Shown: positions 36,100-47,962, counted from the stretch's first letter. The stretch is DNA of 64,000 bases from Schaalia vaccimaxillae DSM 15804 (GCF_000420425.1 NZ_ATUX01000008.1:124001-188000); one strand, 5' to 3'. Program-made: numbers and translations. Notes: generated by a model not told the origin, from the letters alone.

Positions 36100-36152
36100 T
36101 GTGATTTAGCAGCGAGGCTTTGGCGGAACGGATTCTAAGATCTGTTTTGCAG

Positions 36153-36533
36153 TCACGACGCAATCCGGGTAATTTTCATCGGAATCAGCGGGCATCCTGC
36201 GCAGTGGATTCGCACGTCGTCGCCATCTCCGCCTGAGCATGCGCCCAAACCAGATGAACACAGGCTTTCAGCACGGTCAAGCAACCCCTGGCGGGAGAAC
36301 TCGTCGATGATGATGTCGGCTAGCGCTTGGGAAATTCCTGCTTCGGCTGCGGCCGCGTTGGGGGTTGCTCCTCGCATGAGCGCCAGGTAGAGCCTTTGGC
36401 GCGCACCAGTAGGGCGCAGCGGATTCGTACCCGCGGCAGCATCCACGACGAGGGAAGGCGTGCTTCCTTGGGATGCGCCCGTAGCCTGCGAGCTTGAAGG
36501 CCGCAGGCTACGGGGTAAAAGCTCCAGTTTCAC
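36153..36533 (-). CDS. FeoC-like small winged-helix protein
   Basis: 126 residues from a GTG at 36533 that overlaps the feoB stop (GTGA). After a disordered N-terminus, residues ~45-90 look like a helix-turn-helix (ARQRLYLALMRGATPNAAAAE, then ISQALADIIIDEFSRQGLL). A C-terminal part has four cysteines (ESLCSSGLGACSG, HCAGCPL) that could bind a metal or Fe-S cluster, as in FeoC. It is the third gene of feoA-feoB-x, so a role in ferrous iron uptake or FeoB stability is likely. The frame extends back to 36578, but that would overlap feoB by 49 nt. Confidence 0.65.
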   Translation of the reverse strand: MKLELLPRSLRPSSSQATGASQGSTPSLVVDAAAGTNPLRPTGARQRLYLALMRGATPNAAAAEAGISQALADIIIDEFSRQGLLDRAESLCSSGLGACSGGDGDDVRIHCAGCPLIPMKITRIAS

Positions 36534-38695
36534 CAGAACAACCGGCCGATCTGGAAGATCGCTACCGATATGACCCATGCGGCAACCAATTGGACGACCA
36601 CCGCAATAGCGGTCTTTTTTCCACCAATCTGACGTGCCTGTTCAGCAACGGTTGCCAAACACGGGGTGTAGGCCAAGACAAACACTAGGAAAGCGAAAGC
36701 AGCGACTGGTGCGGCATCCCCCGCGGATTTCTCGAAGGACGCGGTGACCAGTTCGGGCAATGATCCAAGATCGTCACCACCATCTTCAGCGTCGCCGCCA
36801 TCCACCTCGGGGTCGAGGTTATATGAAGTGACGATGGAAGAGATGACTGTTTCCTTGGCGACGAAGCCAGTCATGAGTGCGCCGGTCATGTGCCATTCGC
36901 CAAAGCCTGTGGGAGCGAACACGGGAACCAGGGCTTGTGCTGTGCTGCCGTAGAGGGAGTCTTCCATTGCGAGGTCTTCGTCAGCGAAAGAATGGCCGGA
37001 GGTTACGGGGATGGCAGACATGAGCCAGACAACCAGGGTCATGACCACGATGATTTTGCCGGCTCCGGTGACGAATGCCCAGGCTCGCATCCATGTGTTT
37101 TTCAAGGTGACGATGACCCTTGGCTTCTGGTAGGCCGGCAGGATCAGCATGAGAGGAGCTTGCGCCTCATCCTTGGTGATGAAGGGTTTGAGAATCAACG
37201 CACCCACAACAACAAGAACCAGCGAAAGTACGTACAGCGTGAAGACGATGGTTCCCGTGTGCTGTGGGAAGAAGATTCGCGCAATCATGAGGTAGATCGT
37301 CAGGCGTGCGGCGCACGATGTGTAGGGGGTGATGAGGGTCGTGACGAGTCTTTGTCGCGCACTGGGAAGGGTGCGGGTTGCTGCAAGGGATGGCAGGTTG
37401 CAACCAAATCCCATGATGAGCGGCATGATGACGCGTCCGTCCAAGCCGATGGCGCGCATGACTCGGTCGCCCAGGAACGCAGCTCTGGCCATATAGCCAG
37501 AGTCTTCCAGGATTGAAATCATGAGGAAGATGACGAACATGAGCGGCAGGAAGGAGGCGACAACGCCCAAGCCTGTGCTCAAGCCGCCAACCAGCAGGCC
37601 CTGCAGCCATGTTTCTTCCCATCCAAAGAACTGCAAAATGGCATTGATTCCGTTGGCAACCGATACTGCGCCCTCATCCTCGGAGGTGAAGAAGGAGTCG
37701 AAGAGGTCCTGGACGGGGCCAACCCATTCGCCGGCGATCTTGAACAGGAACCACATCAGGGCGAAGAACACGGGAATTCCGACCACTGGGTGCAGCAGGA
37801 TTCGGTCGATTTTGTCCGATCGGCTCATCTTGGCTTGATCGGCACGGGCTCCAAAGGCTGTGGTTTCGACGCTGTCAACCCAGGTGAATAGGTCTTTGGC
37901 GTCGTCCATAGGATCGGCTTCGCGTTCGGTGAGGCGCTTAGCTGCGGCCGCGGTGGAATCGGGAGCAGGTTCACGCATGGCACATTCGTAGCCGTTGCCG
38001 CATCCACAGTCAACAGTGCCGTCGTCCAAGACTTTACGCGTGGCGGTGCCCGCTGCGGCAGCTGCAACCTGGTTGTAGCCGGGAGCACCCGGATCTGGGT
38101 CGATGCCGGCCACGCGCGGGCGAGTCCTCAGAGCAACGGATACGACGTCGGCGAGCCCGTCAATGCCAGACGAGGTGCGTGGGTCGATTGCGAGGATGGG
38201 AATACCTAGTGTGGCGGATAAGGATGCGACGTCGACGCTTGCTCCCTCGTGTTCGACAATGTCGCAGAGTGTGACGACACCGGCAACGGGGCGTCCTGTG
38301 CGCGCGACTTGGCCGAGGAGGTAGAGGGAGCGTGTCATTGCTGTCGCGTCGAGGACGACGAAGGCGAGGTCGACGCTGCGTCCGCGGGCTGGGTCGGTGA
38401 AGGATCCGGGGGCTCCCGCTAAGGTGTCGACGACGACTTGTTCGTCTTGTGACCGGGCGACGAGAGAGTATGTTCCGGGTAGGTCGAGGATTCGAGCGCC
38501 GAGGGCTTTCCAGGTGCCGGACATGACCTCAACGGTGGTACCGGGGGCGTTGACTACTGCTTGGTGTGCTCCGGTGAGTTGGTTGAAGAGCGTGGATTTA
38601 CCGACGTTGGGGTTTCCAACTAGAACGATGGTTGGTTCTACGTCAGTTTGAATGGCGACGGGGGCTGGCGCTGGGGCGCATTTGGGGCAGCTCAT
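36530..38695 (-). CDS. feoB: Ferrous iron transporter FeoB
   Basis: 721 residues. The N-terminal G domain has G1 GNPNVGKST (near 27-35) and G3 DLPGTYS. At the G4 position the sequence is TLCD rather than NxxD. Between G domain and membrane is a Cys-containing segment (DCGCGNGYECAM). The membrane part has repeated gates (PLIMGFGCNLPSLAATR and TGFVAKETVISS) and about nine to ten TM helices, ending FQIGRLFW. The N-terminal CPKCAP motif is an extra possible metal site. FeoB takes up Fe2+. It is cotranscribed with feoA (4-nt overlap) and the FeoC-like gene. Confidence 0.95.
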   Translation of the reverse strand: MSCPKCAPAPAPVAIQTDVEPTIVLVGNPNVGKSTLFNQLTGAHQAVVNAPGTTVEVMSGTWKALGARILDLPGTYSLVARSQDEQVVVDTLAGAPGSFTDPARGRSVDLAFVVLDATAMTRSLYLLGQVARTGRPVAGVVTLCDIVEHEGASVDVASLSATLGIPILAIDPRTSSGIDGLADVVSVALRTRPRVAGIDPDPGAPGYNQVAAAAAGTATRKVLDDGTVDCGCGNGYECAMREPAPDSTAAAAKRLTEREADPMDDAKDLFTWVDSVETTAFGARADQAKMSRSDKIDRILLHPVVGIPVFFALMWFLFKIAGEWVGPVQDLFDSFFTSEDEGAVSVANGINAILQFFGWEETWLQGLLVGGLSTGLGVVASFLPLMFVIFLMISILEDSGYMARAAFLGDRVMRAIGLDGRVIMPLIMGFGCNLPSLAATRTLPSARQRLVTTLITPYTSCAARLTIYLMIARIFFPQHTGTIVFTLYVLSLVLVVVGALILKPFITKDEAQAPLMLILPAYQKPRVIVTLKNTWMRAWAFVTGAGKIIVVMTLVVWLMSAIPVTSGHSFADEDLAMEDSLYGSTAQALVPVFAPTGFGEWHMTGALMTGFVAKETVISSIVTSYNLDPEVDGGDAEDGGDDLGSLPELVTASFEKSAGDAAPVAAFAFLVFVLAYTPCLATVAEQARQIGGKKTAIAVVVQLVAAWVISVAIFQIGRLFW

Positions 38696-38916
38696 GCGAG
38701 GGCCTCCACGATAATTGAGCGGGCGGATCCTGTATCAACTGCGATTCGTGCGCCAGCAATGTTGATGACGACACCTCCAAAAGCTGCCCGGTTCACTAGG
38801 TAGAACTCGGCGCCTGTGCGTAGGCCTAGTTCGTGTAGACGTAGCTGATAGGTGGAGTCAACGTTGACGCCGAGGATTCGTCCACGTTCGTTGATAGGGA
38901 ATTGCGAAAGAGTCAC
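38692..38916 (-). CDS. feoA: FeoA protein
   Basis: 74 residues, an SH3-like FeoA domain: ILGVNVDSTYQLRLHELGLRTGAEFYLV and the late GARIAVDTGSARSIIV. FeoA works with FeoB in ferrous iron uptake. The start is a GTG at 38916 with no Shine-Dalgarno sequence. TATATT lies about 7 nt upstream, which suggests a leaderless transcript. Its stop overlaps the feoB start by 4 nt. Confidence 0.93.
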   Translation of the reverse strand: MTLSQFPINERGRILGVNVDSTYQLRLHELGLRTGAEFYLVNRAAFGGVVINIAGARIAVDTGSARSIIVEALA

Positions 38917-38923
38917 ATGCGCG

Positions 38924-38942
38924 AATATAAGAGGCCTCTATA
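38924..38942 (-). promoter_or_regulatory. feoA promoter with palindrome AGAGGCCTCT
   Basis: On the minus strand TATATT (38924-38929) is a good -10 about 7 nt before the GTG. The perfect 10-nt palindrome AGAGGCCTCT (38930-38939) lies just upstream in the -10/-35 spacer, extended by TATA on both sides. A repressor bound there would block RNA polymerase, so it is a candidate iron-dependent operator. It does not resemble the DtxR/IdeR consensus. Confidence 0.4.
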
Positions 38943-38992
38943 CACAATTAGGCGGACCTACGTCCTATACCTTCGCTCAACCTTATAAAAGC

Positions 38993-39030
38993 ACGTCGCC
39001 CCATTCCTTATTAAGGGAACGGGGCGACGT
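38993..39030 (-). terminator. Rho-independent terminator of ppdK
   Basis: 15-nt arms (38993-39007 and 39016-39030) with one mismatch enclose an 8-nt loop. Read on the minus strand the stem is followed by GCTTTTATAAG, a short U-run. It sits 19 nt after the ppdK stop and separates it from feoA. Confidence 0.8.
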
Positions 39031-39048
39031 ATTAGCTCATCAGAGAAG

Positions 39049-41760
<2,712 letters not shown>

Positions 41761-42041
41761 CGTCGGTCCTCAACTTCCGTTGTCGTTTCGGCGTCGCCGG
41801 GCCTGATCGACCGACGGCGGATCTGCGGATATCGCTACGGCGCAACTGTACACAGAATGAGGGACCTTGGTCACTTTCAATAAGTTGTCGATTGTCAACA
41901 GTCCATTAGTTCCCATTCCTTTTCCTTATCCCACGTCACAAACAAAAGAACTTCGAAAATGTGCGGATAGTCAAGAGAAACGATCTAAATTACCATTCGG
42001 TTAGGGCCGAACTGCGCACAACGTACATCGAAGGAGGCGAC

Positions 42042-42383
42042 ATGGCAGCCAACATCGAATTCGATAGGGACGCAGTTGGCGTCAGCGCGAAAAAGGATTG
42101 GGAAGACGCCGACACCTTCGCCAAAATTGGCAGTTATATGACCAATTTACCCAGCCCCTACAGCGTCGCCCAAGAACTGCCTGCAGGGTCCAATACTGGG
42201 GTAGTTGCGTTGCGTAACTCGTTAGCCGATTACGGGCAAACAATGCGCTGGGTGATCCTCGAGTATTCCGACGCTTGTTCGGTTCTGGGTTCAGGCCAGG
42301 AAGAAGCTATTAGCGACTTCGATTCAGCCGAATATCAACATATCGACAATATTGAAGCTCTTGCGGCGAGGATGGGAGGCTGA
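42042..42383 (+). CDS. Small ESX-like T7SS protein
   Basis: 113 residues from the ATG at 42042, with a strong GAAGGAGG 5-6 nt upstream; the frame extends to 41961 without support. It is helical, without W-x-G. A long central helix begins near NTGVVALRNSLADYGQTMRWVILEYSDAC and the C-terminus is acidic (DFDSAEYQHIDNIEALAARM). The size, pattern and the immediately following 918-aa WXG protein (2-nt gap) suggest an EspC-type partner or chaperone of that effector. It opens the T7SS locus on the plus strand. Confidence 0.65.
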   Translation: MAANIEFDRDAVGVSAKKDWEDADTFAKIGSYMTNLPSPYSVAQELPAGSNTGVVALRNSLADYGQTMRWVILEYSDACSVLGSGQEEAISDFDSAEYQHIDNIEALAARMGG

Positions 42384-42385
42384 CA

Positions 42386-45142
42386 ATGGGCGCAGAAGAT
42401 GAAATGCCACTACCCCCTGACATTCGTAACGCTGCAAACGAATTCGCCGATGAGTTGGACAGGGTCACACGTGCGATCTCATCCACCCAGGTCGCCAGCC
42501 ATCAAACGGGAGAGGTTCCGGGGTGGATTGGTGAGGCTGCCGATGCCTATACAGATTCGATCCTCAAACTCGGCCAACATGCACGCGAGCTTTCTGAGAG
42601 CTTTGCTCCCGCTGTCAAAGCAATCAGGCAATGGGGCACGGATGTCGGCCTCGCAATCGACACGACAGTTCCACGCCTCTGGGAAGATTACAGGGCAGCC
42701 GAGCACAAGTATGAGCAAAGCATCGCCGACCTGAACGACGAAGAAGAACGCCTACGCACTACTGATTCACCGATGAATCAATACGAGTACGACCGTCGCG
42801 CTGAAAATATCGCTAACGTCCGCACAAGCGCTATCGACAAGGTCCTACAACGCTACAAGACCGCTATGGAAAACCTCGACGGTCAAGCGCAAGATGCAGC
42901 GAAGGCTGTGGTCGCGGCACAAAACTCGGTAGTCGATGAAGGCAAAACCTCATCTCGAGCTCAAGTTGGGGCCTCCCTATTTGATGACATCCCTGTCATT
43001 GACGGCCAAGCTGAGTGGGAACACGCACAACAGGTTGCTCCCCGAATGGCCACGAGAATGCGGGATCAAGATTTAACTCCTGAAGAACTCGAAGAGTTCT
43101 ACAACACCTACGGCGAGCTACTTAACGATCCGTACGTCGCAAACGCCCTAGCTGAGATTCTCTCAGCCGACGAAATGGTTCAATTCGGGTTCAGAGTGGC
43201 GACATCTTTTGTTGAGAAACCTGAGATGCGCGAAGATGTCTTGCGCTCGCTAGGAACCACACTAGTCCTGGCAACCGGCGGTTTAAATACCGATGGGGCC
43301 TACGCACAGAAGCAAGCCGGACTCGAAGCTGTGCGAGCTGGATTGATGACAGGGAACGGCCAGCCGCTCTCTGATCGCACTTCAGCTTTTGTCGAGGAAA
43401 TTAAAACTGCTGGTCGGACAGACTACGATATGAGAGAGCTTTCGCCGACTGCCTACAACTACAGCCGCCCGGACATACCGGGCTATGAACTTATTTCGCA
43501 GATTCTTGGAGAGGCAGGAACGAAGAATCCAAATCTTGCTTTGGGGCCTGCCTTCTTTACACCAAACGGATCTGGCTTATCTGTGGCTGAGGATCTGGTG
43601 TTGTGGGATTCGCAGCAGTTGGATTGGGTTTCTCACCCGGGCTTTCGTGATGTCAATTATTTCTTTGGCATGGACCAAAAGACTTGGGATCCTATGCATT
43701 CGATGTATATGCTCATGGATCGACCCGGGAATCTGGACTTGTCGACGGCTGATCCGGCTCTGGTTACGGCCGACCGTGCCAGGCTTGACGCCGTCCAGAC
43801 ATTCCTGGACTCCGATACACCGGCGGGCATGGATATTGATCACGACCGTGAAATTACTGACGCCGACAAGCCGATGAATATGACTCGGTATTTGACGGGG
43901 TGGCGCACGGGTTCGGTATTTGGTGACTATTTTGGATTCCAGGATGGTGGAGAGCAATTTGGTCGGGTTCTTGACCAGGCGTCGAATGCGGAGCCTTATC
44001 CAGATGGTGGGTTTGATTCGGAGGAACAGCGGCTTCAGTGGCAGGATCGTGATGCTAGGGCGACGAGCATTGCAGCGAATTTCATGTTTGGATACCAAGA
44101 TGCTCTTGATGTGAATTATGATCAGGCGTTGTTTTTTGACAGTGACAAGGTTGATGGTCAGGACGTATTTGGGTATCACAACAAGAATTTGCGTTCGTGG
44201 GCTGGCCTGATTCTGGCTGACCATATTGATGGTCTTGCGATGGCCTTTGATGAGGCTGGAACTGCCAATGGAATTACAGGTGGAGCGATTGACAATCACT
44301 CAATCACCTTCGATTTTGACATGCGGCAAAGACTGCTAGGGGCGAACGGGTTCTTCACCGATCTTGGGTTCGACTCTCCAGAAGTCAACAACAATGGAAC
44401 ACCTGATGATCAAAGCGATGACTTCTACGTCGCTGGGCGCGCACCAGCATATGAGAACTTGGCTATGGCAGCCCAGGGGGCATACCTTGAGGATCTTGAG
44501 GCTGCTGTGGCTGGAACTGATCCAACCCTATCGATTAATACAGTGACCGATCGCTGGTCGTCGGCGATGGAAGCCCTATTCACCTCTCCCGAAGACGCCA
44601 CCAAACAAGCTCTTGACGCCCTGAATGCCCGCAACGAACGTTGGCAAAGCCTAATCAAGCTTGGAGTCGGAGCAATACCAGTTGGTGGGGTGGTGTCCGA
44701 AGGACTTGAAGGCAGCGTTAAAGATCTCACCAGTTACTTTGCAAACCAAGGACGCGACGGGGCCACCGCCCACGTCCTTGAGCATTTTCTATCTACGGAT
44801 AACAACAATGATGCTGCACACGTGAGCGCGGAAACAATGGTGCAGGAATTCATGAAAGATAGCCTCTACCAGGCAATCAGCACTGAGGGCGATTTCTCGA
44901 CCGCAGCTCAATCCCCTACTGAGTATTCACAGAATTTAAATGCGAGACGGCAATTTACCGACGCCGATGGAAACATCATTCCGTACCACGAAATGACAGT
45001 CGATCAACAAAGCGCTTTCAGAGATTACATATCTCGCCAAGGAGCCTCAACCGATTATGCCGAAGCGTCGAATCATGTCGAAACATCGGTGACTGTCGCA
45101 CGTAAAGCTCATGCAGATGCGCGAATTATCTGGAACAAGTGA
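42386..45142 (+). CDS. Giant WXG-type T7SS effector candidate (918 aa)
   Basis: Residues 1-200 are a helical WXG-superfamily domain with the turn VPGWIGEAADAYTDSI near residue 48. The rest is a large alpha-rich domain of the kind seen in actinobacterial DUF6571-like T7SS proteins, from memory. It has Asp-rich loops such as MDIDHDREITDADKP near 490 and NNNGTPDDQSDDFY near 675, which resemble calcium-binding or EF-hand-like loops. A hydrophobic glycine-rich segment occurs near 770-785 (LIKLGVGAIPVGGVVSEGL). The activity is unknown. It is followed, with a 4-nt overlap, by two tandem lipoprotein genes. Base composition dips through the middle, which may reflect transfer. Confidence 0.7.
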   Translation: MGAEDEMPLPPDIRNAANEFADELDRVTRAISSTQVASHQTGEVPGWIGEAADAYTDSILKLGQHARELSESFAPAVKAIRQWGTDVGLAIDTTVPRLWEDYRAAEHKYEQSIADLNDEEERLRTTDSPMNQYEYDRRAENIANVRTSAIDKVLQRYKTAMENLDGQAQDAAKAVVAAQNSVVDEGKTSSRAQVGASLFDDIPVIDGQAEWEHAQQVAPRMATRMRDQDLTPEELEEFYNTYGELLNDPYVANALAEILSADEMVQFGFRVATSFVEKPEMREDVLRSLGTTLVLATGGLNTDGAYAQKQAGLEAVRAGLMTGNGQPLSDRTSAFVEEIKTAGRTDYDMRELSPTAYNYSRPDIPGYELISQILGEAGTKNPNLALGPAFFTPNGSGLSVAEDLVLWDSQQLDWVSHPGFRDVNYFFGMDQKTWDPMHSMYMLMDRPGNLDLSTADPALVTADRARLDAVQTFLDSDTPAGMDIDHDREITDADKPMNMTRYLTGWRTGSVFGDYFGFQDGGEQFGRVLDQASNAEPYPDGGFDSEEQRLQWQDRDARATSIAANFMFGYQDALDVNYDQALFFDSDKVDGQDVFGYHNKNLRSWAGLILADHIDGLAMAFDEAGTANGITGGAIDNHSITFDFDMRQRLLGANGFFTDLGFDSPEVNNNGTPDDQSDDFYVAGRAPAYENLAMAAQGAYLEDLEAAVAGTDPTLSINTVTDRWSSAMEALFTSPEDATKQALDALNARNERWQSLIKLGVGAIPVGGVVSEGLEGSVKDLTSYFANQGRDGATAHVLEHFLSTDNNNDAAHVSAETMVQEFMKDSLYQAISTEGDFSTAAQSPTEYSQNLNARRQFTDADGNIIPYHEMTVDQQSAFRDYISRQGASTDYAEASNHVETSVTVARKAHADARIIWNK

Positions 45143-45753
45143 GGGGTAGACGATTGAAAATCACCCCCAGACTGATCTTGCCAATTCTGTGTTCCGTGAT
45201 CCTGCTGCCACTGAACGGATGTTCCTTACCGGAAGAAAAGCCCATGTCTACCCCAACAATCGTGACCGTTACCCAAGATGATGCATCAACCGTGACGTCT
45301 AAGGTTCCGCAAGACTGGCACATACTCAGAAGCGGCGGCGCACCCGTGCCGTACGCAGTGTCCTCTCATACCGAAGACTTCTTATCCCACGACGCCGTGT
45401 CTGCCAGATGGTGGTCGCAAGATTCTCTTCGAGAGATTCTCGCAATCTACGGAGACGACCCAACAACCGTTGATATAGCCGAATGGTCCGCATTGGACCA
45501 ACGACGAGCTGAAGAGTACAAGGATTACAGCGATGTTGAGGCTTTGCCTGAGCGCGCCATTGGCGGCTCACCTGCCCACGGCTACACCTACGTTGACCAC
45601 TCACCTCAAAGTCCTATTCGCGTCTGGGTGTGGAGCGTCGGACGGCCTGATGGCCTCTGGGAAATCACCGCAACTTCGACCTCGACCTCACCACAAATCC
45701 CCACAGACATCGCCCTCGTCCTAGACACCATCGAATGGATCGAAACCCAATAA
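45139..45753 (+). CDS. Lipoprotein, first of a tandem paralogous pair
   Basis: 204 residues. Signal helix (LILPILCSVILLPLNGC) with lipobox LNGC. The mature part opens with EEKPMSTPTIVTVTQDDAS and the motif SKVPQDWHILRSGG, and ends with a conserved block (GLWEITATSTSTSP, ALVLDTIEW). It is paralogous to the next gene over its full length. The fold resembles small PsbP/LpqN-like lipoproteins in layout, which is a guess. The GTG at 45139 overlaps the effector stop (GTGA); a TTG at 45154 with GAGGGG upstream is an alternative. It could be an immunity or envelope partner of the 918-aa protein (inference). Confidence 0.75.
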   Translation: MRGRRLKITPRLILPILCSVILLPLNGCSLPEEKPMSTPTIVTVTQDDASTVTSKVPQDWHILRSGGAPVPYAVSSHTEDFLSHDAVSARWWSQDSLREILAIYGDDPTTVDIAEWSALDQRRAEEYKDYSDVEALPERAIGGSPAHGYTYVDHSPQSPIRVWVWSVGRPDGLWEITATSTSTSPQIPTDIALVLDTIEWIETQ

Positions 45754-45762
45754 CCCCCCCCC
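45754..45762 (+). repeat. C9 homopolymer between lipoprotein paralogues
   Basis: Nine consecutive C directly after the TAA of the first lipoprotein gene, 78 nt before the start of the second. Such tracts are prone to slippage. Here it would change only the intergenic spacing, not a reading frame. Confidence 0.6.
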
Positions 45763-45840
45763 GCAAACAAAACCTGCAGTAGATATACAACTTTGAAATG
45801 CACAAGGGGAGAAACAGACCAGTTGAAACGGAGGTAAGCG

Positions 45841-46458
45841 GTGAGAGGGTTGAAAGCTTTTCATACAGGCTTGTTGATGCTGTGTGTATTCATTGTGATG
45901 CCGTTGAGCGGATGCTCCCTACAGGAAGAACCCCCAATGTCTGCCCCAACAACCGTGACAGTCACCCAAGACGAAGCCTCCACCGTCACCTCAAAAGTAC
46001 CCCAAGACTGGCACATCGTCAGAAACGGCGGCCAACCAGTCCCCTACGCCGTCTCCTCCGACCCCCAAGACTACGTCTACCACAACGCCGTGTCTGCACG
46101 GCGGTGGCCGAAAGCATTCCTTCGGGACTATTTTTCGTTCTACGGCGATGATCCCACCATCGTTGACGTAGCCGAATGGGCAAAATCCGATCAAAGAGGC
46201 GCGGAAAACTACAAGGACTACAGTGACGTTGAAACACTACCCACCCGCACTATCGGCGGCTCTCCCGCCTACGGCTACACCTACATCGACCACTACAGTG
46301 ACGGTACATCAACAGCTCCTGTTCGCCGCTGGACCTGGACTATTGGGCGTCCCGACGGCCTCTGGGAAATCACCGCAACTTCGACCTCGACCTCACCACA
46401 AATCCCCACAGACATCGCCCTCGTCCTAGACACCATCGAATGGACACAACCCCAATAA
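45841..46458 (+). CDS. Lipoprotein, second of a tandem paralogous pair
   Basis: 205 residues from a GTG with GGAGG 7 nt upstream. Signal helix with lipobox LSGC, then mature EEPPMSAPTTVTVTQDEAS and SKVPQDWHIVRNGG, as in the preceding paralogue. The two differ most in the centre (WPKAFLRDYFSFYGDD versus WSQDSLREILAIYGDD). The last part is near-identical because an 88-nt block of DNA is the same in both genes. Tandem duplication with later gene conversion is the simplest history. Confidence 0.75.
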   Translation: MRGLKAFHTGLLMLCVFIVMPLSGCSLQEEPPMSAPTTVTVTQDEASTVTSKVPQDWHIVRNGGQPVPYAVSSDPQDYVYHNAVSARRWPKAFLRDYFSFYGDDPTIVDVAEWAKSDQRGAENYKDYSDVETLPTRTIGGSPAYGYTYIDHYSDGTSTAPVRRWTWTIGRPDGLWEITATSTSTSPQIPTDIALVLDTIEWTQPQ

Positions 46459-46653
46459 CCCCCACACAACAAACAACGCGGGCAATCCGGGGAAATCAAC
46501 CGAAGCCACCCACACAGCCTGACCTACGACACTGCCACGGATGGGGGGTTGCTTACGGACCCTAAGATTGGGCGGCAGCCCAAACTGACCGAAGTTTATG
46601 CCATTAGAATGAACACTATGGATGCCCGTGCTTCAACGTGAAGGTGGTTCACC

Positions 46654-47828
46654 ATGACTGTTCGTCGACGACAAGCAATAGCCGCTGTAGCGGCCTGCGC
46701 GGTCGGATTCACCGGGCTTCTGATCGCGCGCCCCGCCGGAGCTGAGGACAAGATCACGACACAGCCGTACGTTGAGCTGCTCAATCTCAAGGAGCTCAGC
46801 AATTATGGGGTGTCGGGTAAGGGTGTAACGATCGCGTTGGTTGACGGAGTTGTCGACACATCAGCCCCAGAACTCCAAGGAGCTGACATCACCACGGTCT
46901 ATCCCTGCCCTTTCACTCCTTCCCCACGATCTTTAGGTCACGGGACATCGATGGCCTCCCTCCTCGTCTCCCCCGACTACGGCATTGCTCCCGGAGCCAA
47001 GATCATTAACTACGCAGTACCTATCGCAGACGAGGACGTTTCAACTGATCCGGACTGTGTGGGCACAATTGCGCAAGCAACACTCCAAGCTCTGAATGAC
47101 GGTGTAGACATCATCTCGTACTCAGCTATGGGAGAGACCCGCATGGGGTCTGGACCAGAATTAACTCGGGGCGACCGCAACGGTGTGATCTTCGTCGGAG
47201 GTACAGGCAACGACGGTAAAGAAGACGACGGGCGGAGTTTCGCATCCGCAAACCTAACTGTCGGTGTTGGAGCCGTGGACCATGACGGCGCCATCGCCCC
47301 CTATTCCAATTATGGGAAGGGAGTAACCGTCGTTGCTTACGGGGCCCCACAAACGTTCGCGACTACGCGACAGGAACCATCACCCAAGCATCAGGGACTT
47401 CTCTGGCTCCCCCCCTTGTTACCGGATATCTAGCCTTAGCGATGGAAAAGTGGCCCGAAGCAACCAACCGCCAGCTACTGCAATCTCTGGTGTCGACTGC
47501 TCTTCGCGGCGACGATCAAGAATGGGACCAGTGGTACGGCTATGGGCTAGCAAACCTGGGAGGCTTACTCACTGAGGATCCCACCGGTTTGCCTGATGAG
47601 AATCCCCTGCTGCAAAAGAGGGAAGACTGGGCTCCAGCTGTTGATTACTACAATGACTACATCGACGGTGTCTTGGACCCACCAGCGCTCGATGCTGACT
47701 ACATTTACCGAGGAACCGATACGTCCGCCGTAAAAAATAGACCAACGAATACGTTCTACGGAACGTCTCCTAGGTATCACCTAGGACAAGAAGTAGCTAC
47801 AGAGTGTTCTGGCGCCCTCTTGAAATGA
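46654..47828 (+). pseudogene. mycP: Mycosin-like subtilase (MycP type), frameshifted
   Basis: The N-terminal frame (46654-47433) has a signal peptide (RRRQAIAAVAACAVGFTGLL), the catalytic Asp in IALVDGVVDTSAPEL and His in GHGTSMASLL. It loses the family sequence after VTVVAYGAP. The next frame carries on from about 47343 (GPTNVRDYATGTITQASGTS) with the catalytic Ser in SGTSLAPPLV and the remaining mycosin C-terminus to 47828. Adding one G in TACGGGGCCCCAC (47338-47350) restores the GGP found in the intact paralogue at 50112. Without it the Ser is cut off and the product is inactive. A good Shine-Dalgarno sequence (AAGGTGG) precedes the ATG. Confidence 0.8.
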
Positions 47829-47962
47829 GCGTGCTGGTACATTTTCCGTAGACAAGCAGACAAAGCGATACACCTCATGAGTGCCCACTCAGCTCCATAG
47901 CTTCCCCAACACTGACCGATCATTTAGAATTCACTACATCGGCCCCGCTGTAAAGGAAACGC

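Noticed and set aside
38943-38965. DtxR/IdeR box upstream of feoA
   Set aside because: TTAGGCGGACCTA resembles half-sites, but their spacing does not fit the 19-nt consensus.
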